From positions 62,001 through 126,000 of the forward strand of contig NZ_SUME01000010.1 in assembly GCF_005048855.1 (NCBI RefSeq): a DNA stretch of 64,000 nucleotides, given 5' to 3'. This DNA is from Sphingobacterium olei (GTDB lineage: Bacteria; Bacteroidota; Bacteroidia; Sphingobacteriales; Sphingobacteriaceae). The notes under the pieces were generated by a model, which was not told the origin of the DNA, did no database searches, and saw nothing but the letters and a program-made list of their open reading frames with translations. Shown here piece after piece: positions 44,327 to 51,634 of the stretch (within the stretch, counting starts at the first letter, position 1; the number at the start of each line of letters is the position of its first letter). Position numbers and translations under genes: made by a program.

Positions 44327-45094
44327 TTAAAGGTGGACCCCACCAGCCACTTCGATCCGCTGTCCGTTTATCCATTTGGAATCGTTGGAAACCAGAAAGG
44401 CGGCTACATGACCAATATCATCGGGTAAACCCACCCTACCCAAAGCAGTAACTCCTGCTATCATTGCATTTACATCTTTATTATCCCGCACAGCACCGCC
44501 ACCGAAATCTGTTTCTATTGCCCCAGGAGCCAATGTATTTACACGGATACCTTTATCTCCTAAGAATTTTGCCTGATAGCGAGTAAGGGTTTCTACACCT
44601 CCTTTCATAACAGCATATGCGTCGTAACCGGTAGTGGTAAATCTTGCTAACCCTGACGAAATATTTACAATACTACCACCATTTGAAATGAGTGGAAATA
44701 GTTTTTGTACTAAAAAGAACGGTGCTTTCAAATGCACATTTACCATTGCATCAAACTGTTCTTCAGTAGTGTTACTCATATCAGCGTGAATGCCAAACCC
44801 AGCATTGTTTATCAACGCATCAATGTACTGCGAATGGAATTCAGTTTCTAATAGGATTTTTAGATTCTCTACAAATAGATCGAATGTTTTGCTTTGCGAA
44901 ACATCCAGTTGTAAAGCAAAAGCCTTGTTACCACCTGCTTTCATATCGGCTACAACCTTTTCCGCTTCAGCTTGTTGACTGTTGTAAGTAATGATCACAT
45001 CAAAACCTTTTTTTGCAGTTTTCAAAGCCATATCTTTTCCCAATCCACGACTTCCTCCCGTAATAAGGACTAGTTTTTTTCTATTGTCTGACAT
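44327..45094 (-). CDS. Short-chain dehydrogenase/reductase
   Basis: The 255-aa classical SDR (start ATG at 45094; 20 residues upstream are unlike the fold) has the cofactor loop VLITGGSRGLGKDMA, the structural NNAGFG, catalytic Ser in VNISSGLARF and the YxxxK pair in GYDAYAVMKGG (about 150-160). C-terminal DSKWINGQRIEVAGG is usual for the family. The Arg after the first loop and the Asp-free strand end (ITYNSQQAEAEKVV) suggest NADP preference, which is an inference. The substrate is unknown. An AraC regulator lies directly upstream on the same strand, a frequent pair in Bacteroidota. Confidence 0.9.
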   Translation of the reverse strand: MSDNRKKLVLITGGSRGLGKDMALKTAKKGFDVIITYNSQQAEAEKVVADMKAGGNKAFALQLDVSQSKTFDLFVENLKILLETEFHSQYIDALINNAGFGIHADMSNTTEEQFDAMVNVHLKAPFFLVQKLFPLISNGGSIVNISSGLARFTTTGYDAYAVMKGGVETLTRYQAKFLGDKGIRVNTLAPGAIETDFGGGAVRDNKDVNAMIAGVTALGRVGLPDDIGHVAAFLVSNDSKWINGQRIEVAGGVHL

Positions 45095-45246
45095 TTTTTT
45101 CGTTTTAAAATTTATAATACAAATGTCGTGACTAGTTAATAAAGGTAGTTGCAAAATTCAATGGATTAGTTGCGAAAATCAAATATTGTATTCTTGCTAA
45201 AGCTACCGGGTTAATAGAACTGGTTGATTTATCTAATTATTGCGCT

Positions 45247-46200
45247 TTAATCCATTACATCTCTATACGACAGTGGCGATATGTTCGTGTTCTTTTTAAA
45301 GAAATTTGAAAAATGAGCCACTTCTTCAAATCCCAATCCGTAAGCGATTTCGGAAATATTCCATGGTGTTTGCTTCAATAAGATTCGTGCCTCCTGCAGT
45401 ATTCTTGCTTTTATAATTTCGGTGGTGGTTTTTCCTGTTCGTTCTTTTAATACTTTATTTAGATGATTTACATGTACTCCAAGCGTTTGTGCATAGTCTA
45501 TCGCCGACTTTAATCGTATGCTTTGCGAGGGCGACGAGATAGGAAATTGTCTCTCCAACAATTCAATAAAAAGAGTTGAAATTCTTGCAGATGCATCAAT
45601 ACTACTTGAGACACTTTCAAGGGGTGTGAGCTTTTGACCGTAGTGAATTAGTTCCATCACATAGTTACGGAGGAGGTCATATTTATAGATGTAATCGGAA
45701 TTGATTTCCTGATGCATTTTCTCGAAAACAAGCTTTACCTCTTTAGACTGATTAGCAGCTATGCGATAGATGAATTCCCCATTGAGTTGAAAAATAGGTA
45801 ACTCGTCTATATGCATTCCGCTATTAGCCTTAGCCAAAAAATCTTTGGTAAATACACAAAAATGACCAGCTTGATTTACTTCTTGAGGAACATAACGATA
45901 CGGGATCCTTGGCGTAGCAAATAGCAAGGCATAGTCATCTATGGTAATTACCTTGTCGGCATATTCCACTGTATTTTTACCTTTTATTAAACTGATCTTA
46001 TAGTACGTGCGTCTATTGTAAGGCATTGTCGGTTTTGTTGACGATGCATTTTTTCTATCATAGAGTGTTGCAATATCGAACACGTTAAAATGTCCGATAT
46101 CTACATTGTTCTGATCTTTTAGATAACGCGCTATTTGAGGACAATATTCACCAAAAATGTCATTATAAAAATCTTGTATAGTAATCAGATTTGTTTGCAT
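45247..46200 (-). CDS. AraC-family transcriptional regulator
   Basis: The 317-aa protein has a C-terminal double helix-turn-helix: LKSAIDYAQTLGVHVNHLNKVLK, then TTTEIIKARILQEARILLKQTPWNISEIAYGLGFEEVAHFSNFFKKNT (about 250-305). The N-terminal cupin-like domain (about 40-130) would bind a small effector. It precedes the SDR gene on the same strand with 152 bases between, so it probably controls that gene and itself. The effector is unknown. Confidence 0.9.
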   Translation of the reverse strand: MQTNLITIQDFYNDIFGEYCPQIARYLKDQNNVDIGHFNVFDIATLYDRKNASSTKPTMPYNRRTYYKISLIKGKNTVEYADKVITIDDYALLFATPRIPYRYVPQEVNQAGHFCVFTKDFLAKANSGMHIDELPIFQLNGEFIYRIAANQSKEVKLVFEKMHQEINSDYIYKYDLLRNYVMELIHYGQKLTPLESVSSSIDASARISTLFIELLERQFPISSPSQSIRLKSAIDYAQTLGVHVNHLNKVLKERTGKTTTEIIKARILQEARILLKQTPWNISEIAYGLGFEEVAHFSNFFKKNTNISPLSYRDVMD

Positions 46201-46213
46201 AATTTGTAAAATT

Positions 46214-46244
46214 CAAACTTAGATAAATTTTCCTTTCGGCGCAA
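46214..46244 (-). promoter_or_regulatory. Promoter of the AraC regulator gene
   Basis: On the - strand TTG (46244-46242), a 20-base spacer and TAAGTTTG (46221-46214) match the Bacteroidota consensus; the -7 box ends 13 bases before the ATG at 46200. Confidence 0.55.
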
Positions 46245-46511
46245 TTATAATCGCGTTTTGATATAAAGGCAAATTATTCATAAGTATATGCTCAGAATGC
46301 ATGAATGAGCGCTACGCGGTTTTCGGTTTCTCCTCAACCTTTGAAAACTTATTTATGGAGGAATTATAAAGAAATAATGGAACTATTCAAAAATCGTTTT
46401 GCAATAGGTATAAATCATAAATATTCCACTGACGTCGATGATATATAATACGAAGCTGCATCCTAAAACAATTATGCTGAATTCGTTGTTCTGACTTTAA
46501 AATCATTCATC
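46245..46511. other. Gap before the pterin dehydratase gene
   Basis: Together with the AraC promoter this forms a 311-base gap. I see no open frame, terminator or strong repeat here. Confidence 0.4.
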
Positions 46512-46745
46512 ATGTGGAACGAGTCGGATAATAAATTATACAGGTGTTTTACCTTCAGCGATTTTTCGGAAGCTTTCGCTTTTATGGTACGTGTAGCGAT
46601 TCTCGCAGAATCGCAAAATCACCATCCTACCTGGAAAAATGAATACAATAAAGTAGAGATTTGGTTGACTACACACGACGCAGGCAACCGAGTAACAAAT
46701 AAGGATCAAAAATTAGCAGAATCGATAAACAGGTTATTGTCATGA
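46512..46745 (+). CDS. phhB: 4a-hydroxytetrahydrobiopterin dehydratase (PCD/DCoH)
   Basis: PCD dehydrates the carbinolamine form of tetrahydrobiopterin after aromatic amino acid hydroxylation. The short 77-aa product holds the family core: FTFSDFSEAFAFMVRVAILAE, then the active-site HHPTW and YNKVEIWLTTHDAG with the second conserved His, then DQKLAESIN. N-terminal residues of longer family members (the first helix) are absent or very short, but the catalytic histidines are present. No phenylalanine hydroxylase is nearby; related proteins also moonlight in molybdopterin metabolism. The stop overlaps the next ATG by 4 bases (ATGA), so it is translationally coupled to the AI-2E transporter gene. 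Confidence 0.9.
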   Translation: MWNESDNKLYRCFTFSDFSEAFAFMVRVAILAESQNHHPTWKNEYNKVEIWLTTHDAGNRVTNKDQKLAESINRLLS

Positions 46746-47806
46746 GTGCCGATACGAAGAAATTTACGGTTTTAGGTGGATTCAATCAAGTCTTGTTATT
46801 GCTAGTATTGATTTTTTTTATCCTCCATTATGCAAAAACTTTTCTAGTTCCTATCGCGATAAGCGGTCTGATGGCTATGCTTTTGGTTCCTGTATGCCGT
46901 AGACTTGAAAAATGGGGCATAAAACGAGCTCTGACGGCGGCGATAACAGTGTTGCTGACACTTCTGCTGATTAGTGGAGTCATTTACGTCCTGATAAATG
47001 AGCTAGTCAATCTAGGTACAGGTATGACGGTTTTAGGAGAACGCTTAAATACAATGCTTGGTAATGGACATGAATTTATCTCCGAACATTTCAACGTTTC
47101 CAAGGGAAAACAAAAAGAGTATTTACAGAGTCAAGTTTCCGAATGGTCTAATTCAGCTGGAAAACTCGTCAGTGGAGCGGTTTTTTCTATTGTTTCCCTA
47201 TTGGGTAATCTGCTAATTATCACCGTATACACGATTTTGATTCTAATTTATAGAAGTCGAATCAAGAATTTTGTTCTTCAATTGGTAAATAGGTACGCAG
47301 GAACAGGAGAGGTGGCTCACACTAAGTTTATTGTTGATGAAATTACACAGATATCCAGCTTGTATGTAGGCGGAATATTTTTAGTAGTACTCATACTTTC
47401 TATTATCTATTTTACCGGCCTAACTATAATTGGTGTCGAGAATGCGTTATTCTTTGCTATCATTTCAGCTCTAATCAACGTGATTCCCTATATCGGATCG
47501 GTAGTAGGCGGAATAATAGTCGTGCTTTATACGTTGATCACGAGAGATACTCTTACAGTCCCAATCATCGTGACTATATTTTTTACGGTTGTGCAGCAAT
47601 TGGACAGCTATGTACTTACACCAAATATTACAGGTAGTAAAGTCCGTTTAGGCCCTTTGTTTACCATAATGGTTCTTCTTTTGGGAGGTATGGTTTGGGG
47701 AGCTGCAGGAATGATCTTATTTATTCCAATACTGGGAATTTTTAAGGTGATTTTTGACAATGTAGATCCTCTGAAGCCTTATGGTTATTTAATTGGAGAT
47801 ACGTAG
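46742..47806 (+). CDS. AI-2E family transporter
   Basis: The 354-aa inner-membrane protein has about eight hydrophobic segments. The N-terminal FFILHYAKTFLVPIAISGLM and LMVPVCRRLEKW-like segment (LLVPVCRRLEKWGIKRALTA), and the C-terminal ALINVIPYIGSVVGGIIVVLYTL then GSKVRLGPLFTIMVLLLGG are hallmarks of the family (PF01594). Members include proposed autoinducer-2 exporters and Na+(Li+)/H+ antiporters; the transported species cannot be read from sequence. The first codons overlap the pterin dehydratase stop. Confidence 0.88.
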   Translation: MSADTKKFTVLGGFNQVLLLLVLIFFILHYAKTFLVPIAISGLMAMLLVPVCRRLEKWGIKRALTAAITVLLTLLLISGVIYVLINELVNLGTGMTVLGERLNTMLGNGHEFISEHFNVSKGKQKEYLQSQVSEWSNSAGKLVSGAVFSIVSLLGNLLIITVYTILILIYRSRIKNFVLQLVNRYAGTGEVAHTKFIVDEITQISSLYVGGIFLVVLILSIIYFTGLTIIGVENALFFAIISALINVIPYIGSVVGGIIVVLYTLITRDTLTVPIIVTIFFTVVQQLDSYVLTPNITGSKVRLGPLFTIMVLLLGGMVWGAAGMILFIPILGIFKVIFDNVDPLKPYGYLIGDT

Positions 47807-47820
47807 ATTTTTTTGGTCTG

Positions 47821-48945
47821 TTAAGTCAGATCCAATTCCTGTCGCTGGCCGCTAGCACAGGCGCGATATATGGCATCTATAATCTTCATATCTTGGAGGC
47901 CGACTTTACCATCTACAGACAAAATGGGTGTTTTGCCATCCAGGATGATGCTCGCCATCTCATCCATCTGAATGGTTTGATGTGGCACGTGTGGGTGATT
48001 TAATTCTCCCTTGTTTGTACGTCCTTTTATGGGCCCGTATCCTGTTGATGGTCTCATTTCGGCAAAACCCTTCTCACCGTTTAGAAAGAAACGATCCAAA
48101 GAACCCATATTGTATGTAGATAAGCAGGAGGCTACGGCACCATTGGGAAAACCTAACTGAAATTGAATGGTTTCGTCCACTCCTTCCTTGAATTTGATCG
48201 GATCAGTTTTTGTTTCCTGTGCTGTCACCCAAATTGGATCTTCACCTATCATATATCGGGCACCATTTATTGCATAGATGCCGATATCCATAAGAGAACC
48301 TCCGCCTGCCAATTCCTTATTAAGACGCCATTGATTTGGATCTCCAATACGAAATCCAGACAGGCCTTGAAAAAACTTGATATTTCCGAATTCACCATCA
48401 TTTCTCATGCGGACGACCTCAAGTGTATTGGGCTCAAAACGCATACGATAACCAATCAATAACTTCACGCCGGCAGCTTCACAAGCATCTACCATTTCGC
48501 GGCCCTCTTCTGCATTGATGGCCATTGGTTTTTCACAAATGGCATGTTTGCCCGCCCTAGCTACTCGTATAACCTGATCGTGGTGCAGCGAATTAGGTGT
48601 AATGACATATATTGCGTCGACTTCGGGGTTATTCTTGATATCATCAAAGTTTGCGTAATTATAATGATTTTGCTCAGGTACATTATACTTCTTGCCCCAT
48701 TCTTCTAGTTTAGAAGGAGTGCCACTGATCAGCGCCGTTATTTTAGCCCTCTTGCAGGATTGCATAGCTTCGGCAACGTGCTGAGCGTAACCTCCTAATC
48801 CCATGAGTGCAACGCGTAAGACAGGTTTTTGAGGATCTATTGTCGACCACTGATCAAGATCTGAAGTAGCGTAAGAAGGTAAAAGGGGCAAAGCGATAGC
48901 CGATAAGGCTAATTTTTGAAGAAAGTTGCGACGTGAATTACTCAT
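47821..48945 (-). CDS. Gfo/Idh/MocA oxidoreductase with twin-arginine signal
   Basis: The 374-aa protein (start ATG at 48945) begins MSNSRRNFLQKLALSAIALP, a twin-arginine-type export signal, so it should be periplasmic and exported folded. The N-terminal Rossmann domain has VALMGLGGYAQHVAEAM, VDAIYVITPNSLHHDQVI and CEKPMAINAEEG (Lys of EKP is catalytic/binding). The C-terminal domain has GGGSLMDIGIYAINGARYM with the usual His replaced in the DIG motif context. Bacteroidota members often act on glycosides by transient oxidation. An upstream in-frame ATG at 48987 would disrupt the Tat motif position, so it is not chosen. Confidence 0.88.
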   Translation of the reverse strand: MSNSRRNFLQKLALSAIALPLLPSYATSDLDQWSTIDPQKPVLRVALMGLGGYAQHVAEAMQSCKRAKITALISGTPSKLEEWGKKYNVPEQNHYNYANFDDIKNNPEVDAIYVITPNSLHHDQVIRVARAGKHAICEKPMAINAEEGREMVDACEAAGVKLLIGYRMRFEPNTLEVVRMRNDGEFGNIKFFQGLSGFRIGDPNQWRLNKELAGGGSLMDIGIYAINGARYMIGEDPIWVTAQETKTDPIKFKEGVDETIQFQLGFPNGAVASCLSTYNMGSLDRFFLNGEKGFAEMRPSTGYGPIKGRTNKGELNHPHVPHQTIQMDEMASIILDGKTPILSVDGKVGLQDMKIIDAIYRACASGQRQELDLT

Positions 48946-49050
48946 ACTTGTTGGTTTAACGTAATATTTGATAAACAAAGTGCTCAATATATAGTTTGCC
49001 TATATTGCAAATATGTCGTTTTTATCCGAGACTTATCCACGAATCAGAAT

Positions 49051-49087
49051 AAAAAAAGAGCAATGTCATAGTAAGACGGTTGCTCTT
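49051..49087 (-). terminator. Terminator of the 38-codon gene unit
   Basis: On the - strand AAGAGCAA, a 16-base loop, its complement, then a run of seven T. It ends transcription coming from the small ORF at 49120-49236. The Gfo/Idh gene starts beyond it, so it separates the two. Confidence 0.7.
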
Positions 49088-49119
49088 GAATGGTATGTAC
49101 ATTAGGTGATTCCTTCTAT

Positions 49120-49236
49120 CTAGCTTGCTGCGGATAAATCTTGATCTTCACTGGATTCTTCCAAGATAGCCATCAATAAAAGATAATATCCTTTTTCTAG
49201 ACCTAATTTTGCTGCTTTTACTTCAATATTTTCCAT
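49120..49236 (-). CDS. Small ORF, 38 aa, in an isolated transcription unit
   Basis: ATG 49236 to TAG 49120 encodes a 38-aa peptide starting MENIEVKAAKLGLEKGYYLL and ending in an acidic, Ser-rich tail (about residues 27-38). I do not recognise a family. It has a helix-forming centre but no Cys, no signal peptide and no clear precursor-type (double-glycine) site. Support for it being a gene is contextual: a consensus promoter at 49518-49487, a leader hairpin at 49463-49423 and a terminator 33 bases past the stop frame one small transcript of about 430 bases on this strand. It could equally be a regulatory RNA that happens to contain an open frame. Confidence 0.45.
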   Translation of the reverse strand: MENIEVKAAKLGLEKGYYLLLMAILEESSEDQDLSAAS

Positions 49237-49422
49237 AATCTATTATATTTAGTTGTTAAGCCCTGTATTTGGATAATGTTTTTCAAAGCACATGCCAAAA
49301 AACAGAGGACATGGAAAACAAGGGATTAATCTCCCGTTTTAAGCGCATTTTTCTCGTATAAGGGTATTAATAAGGTTATTCCCGATGAAAATACGGAGTG
49401 AAATACGTGATCTACTGTTCTG

Positions 49423-49463
49423 TAAAAATGAAAGGCCTTCAGTCGGGGAGACTGAAGACCTTT
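49423..49463 (-). terminator. Leader hairpin downstream of the small-ORF promoter
   Basis: On the - strand the stem AAAGG-CTTCAGTC (one mismatched pair between the two blocks) closes on a 5-base loop, then CATTTTT. It begins about 17 bases after the predicted transcription start, so it can act as an attenuator or end a very short RNA. Confidence 0.55.
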
Positions 49464-49486
49464 ACTAACCAATTATAAACCTAGAA

Positions 49487-49518
49487 CAAAGATAGTGTAT
49501 TTTATACACTTAGTCAAA
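49487..49518 (-). promoter_or_regulatory. Consensus Bacteroidota promoter in the gene-poor region
   Basis: On the - strand TTTG (49518-49515), a 20-base spacer and TATCTTTG (49494-49487) match both promoter boxes. Predicted start near 49480. No annotated gene follows except the 38-codon ORF. Confidence 0.65.
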
Positions 49519-49604
49519 ATGTTTTTTTGTTTTTTTTTTAAAATGGTGTAAAGATGTAAGTCGTTAAAAACATGCAAGTTCTTATGTTATTTATATGCTT
49601 ATAA

Positions 49605-49770
49605 TTATAATACAACCTTTACAGAGTCATCTTCTTTTTTATCAAATATGGAATAACCATGTTTTGTCTCCGAAAGGGGAGAGAATGGGTGATGATATCA
49701 TCAAGCACCATCTTAGTGTCATTTACGAGTTCAATAAGTTTGAATAGCCAGCGTACAGATCGGTATATGC
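49605..49770 (-). pseudogene. C-terminal remnant of a zinc-type alcohol dehydrogenase
   Basis: The - strand reads RWLFKLIELVNDTKMVLDDI then ITHSLP in one frame, and LSETKHGYSIFDKKEDDSVK VVL-stop in the next, ending at the TAA 49607-49605. Together these match the end of medium-chain zinc alcohol/formaldehyde dehydrogenases (ITHxLPLxExxHGYxxFxxKEDxxxKVVL). A one-base loss in a C-run near 49676 (AAAGGGGAGAG on +) explains the frame change. Upstream of about 49770 the similarity fades and there is no start codon or cofactor domain. It is therefore a decayed fragment. Confidence 0.65.
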
Positions 49771-49951
49771 TTTTTCGTTGTTCTACATAGTTGTCCGTTT
49801 AGGTCAATCAAAAGCCAGCAGTAAGGAAAGTTCAACTATTTTAGTAGAAGCATTCACTGATTAAAAACAGCACGTATCCCTATGGAAATTAAAACTTTAA
49901 TGCCTTTGCAATGTTTACTTAAGATAGTATGGTTTGTTTACGTTTAACATT

Positions 49952-50602
49952 ATGAAGATTATATTAACAGGAACAACCGGGATGGTAGGCGAGGGCGTTC
50001 TTTTGGAATGCCTTGCTAATCCATATGTTACCGAAGTGCTGAGTGTAAGCCGTAAGCCCTGTGGCCACGTAAATTCCAAACTGAAAGAGTATATTCTGCC
50101 TGATTTTTTGGATTTAAAGACGGAAGACGAACGGCTTAACGGATATGATGCTTGTTTTTTTTGTGCTGGAATTAGTAGCGTAGGACTTAAGGAAGAAGAA
50201 TATACACGGATTACCTTCGACACGACTATCCATTTTGCGGAAGTGGTGTTGGCGCAAAATCCGAATGCTGTATTCATCTATGTAAGTGGTGCCGGTACCG
50301 ATAGTACCGAAAACGGCCGCAGCATGTGGGCTCGGGTAAAAGGGAAGACAGAAAATACGCTGACGATGATGCCGTTTAAAAAAGTGTATAATTTTCGTCC
50401 CGGTTTTATGAAAGCAACAGACGGACAGAAGCACCTGCTACCGCTGTATAAATATATCGGTTGGATGTACCCGTTATTAAACGTACTGATTCCAAACGGT
50501 ACAAGTACACTTCAGCAGGTTGCTAAGGCCATGATTCGTCTCGTTCATGCCGATTTTCAAAAAAAGATCATTAGTGTCAAAGAAATTAAAGCGTTGGCGT
50601 AA
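49952..50602 (+). CDS. NAD(P)-binding epimerase-like protein
   Basis: The 216-aa Rossmann protein starts MKIILTGTTGMVGEGVLLEC with the extended-SDR-like TGTTGMVGEG loop. It has YDACFFCAGISSVGL and VFIYVSGAGTDS where the catalytic Ser usually lies, and then MWARVKGKTENTLTMMPFKK, with no canonical YxxxK (the Tyr position is in SMWARVKGKTE). It resembles the NmrA/YwnB-like group often called NAD-dependent epimerase. The substrate is unknown. ATG 49952 is chosen over an in-frame start 18 bases upstream because the beta strand begins there. It converges tail to tail with the DUF72 gene (one base apart). Confidence 0.83.
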   Translation: MKIILTGTTGMVGEGVLLECLANPYVTEVLSVSRKPCGHVNSKLKEYILPDFLDLKTEDERLNGYDACFFCAGISSVGLKEEEYTRITFDTTIHFAEVVLAQNPNAVFIYVSGAGTDSTENGRSMWARVKGKTENTLTMMPFKKVYNFRPGFMKATDGQKHLLPLYKYIGWMYPLLNVLIPNGTSTLQQVAKAMIRLVHADFQKKIISVKEIKALA

Positions 50603-50603
50603 T

Positions 50604-51386
50604 TTAATCGCTATTCTCTACATAATGTTTCAGCAGGTTCACGTTGGCAATTGCTTCGCCAATAGTATTGTTGAAATAAACAAAGACTTCTTTCCCGGAT
50701 GATAGCCAATCTTTGATATAATAACTGTATTCCATTAAAAAATCATCATCATAACTTCCTTTGAAATCACCATTCGGACCATGGAAACGTAAGTAAATAA
50801 ATTTTGTTTCCATCTGTTCTATATTCAAACCAATACTGCTTTTATCGTGAAAAACCATCGAAACTCCATATGCATCCAGTAATTTATATGTTTCCGCTCG
50901 GTACCATGATGCTTGCCTAAATTCAACACACACCTTCCAGTCTTGTTTAGGATTGCTTGCTGAGATTCTTTCCATTAATTGTTGTAAACGGGCAAAGGAA
51001 TGAAATCCGGTCGACGGAGGCAATTGCACTAATAAGCAGCCTTTTTTTTCGCCAATAGCATCTATAGTCTCCATAAAACTCGTAACATCAACTGGATTAA
51101 AGATAAGTCCTTTCGTATGGGTAATACCTCTCCATAGCTTGAACGTGAATCGGAAGTTATCTGTTACCTCCTCCGACCATCTGCGTACAGTATTCGAAAG
51201 CGGAACCTTGTAGAATGAACTATTTACTTCCAGTGAGTTGAATAATATACTGTAAACAGCAAGCCTACTTTTAAGCCGTAAAGGTTCGGGATAAAAACTC
51301 TTGTTCTTATATGGTAAAAGAATACCACTTGTGCCAGAAAAATATAATGGATTCATTATAGCTGTCATTTTACCTGGATATAACAA
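50604..51386 (-). CDS. DUF72 family protein (YecE-like TIM barrel)
   Basis: The 260-aa protein has the DUF72 landmarks: GTSGILLPYKNKSFYPEP-like opening, EVNSSFYKVP, FRFTFKLWRGITHTKGL, CLLVQLPPSTGFH, VCVEFRQASWY, YLRFHGPNGDFKGSYDDDF and VFVYFNNTIGEAIANV. The fold is a TIM barrel that binds a phosphate-containing ligand; the reaction is unknown. The first 11 residues (before MNPLYFSG) may not be translated; ATG 51353 is an alternative. It is a single gene. Confidence 0.88.
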   Translation of the reverse strand: MLYPGKMTAIMNPLYFSGTSGILLPYKNKSFYPEPLRLKSRLAVYSILFNSLEVNSSFYKVPLSNTVRRWSEEVTDNFRFTFKLWRGITHTKGLIFNPVDVTSFMETIDAIGEKKGCLLVQLPPSTGFHSFARLQQLMERISASNPKQDWKVCVEFRQASWYRAETYKLLDAYGVSMVFHDKSSIGLNIEQMETKFIYLRFHGPNGDFKGSYDDDFLMEYSYYIKDWLSSGKEVFVYFNNTIGEAIANVNLLKHYVENSD

Positions 51387-51486
51387 TCGAAACAGGTTTA
51401 AGTTGCTCAGCCTAGTTTCGAGAATCCCTGTGAGGTTAGTTAGTCTTGTAATAGGTTTTAACTATTGTGATATAGAGTTAATTGAT

Positions 51487-51517
51487 TTTGATGACACTTA
51501 TTAATATATTATCTTTA
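51487..51517 (+). promoter_or_regulatory. Candidate promoter of katG
   Basis: TTTG at 51487-51490, a 19-base spacer and TATCTTTA at 51510-51517 (one mismatch to TAnnTTTG). It lies about 120 bases before the katG ATG. I did not find a convincing OxyR-type palindrome near it. Confidence 0.45.
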
Positions 51518-51634
51518 TATTTCAAATGAGCCGATATAAATAATGGAATCATTGAAACCTATAGGATAAACGTTATTTGGCCGTAAAAATTAAATAGATA
51601 TAAACAACCATATATTCAATAAAAACTATAAAAA

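Noticed and set aside
48163..48462. 99-codon frame antisense to the Gfo/Idh gene
   Set aside because: Product is unlike a protein and the sense frame is well supported.
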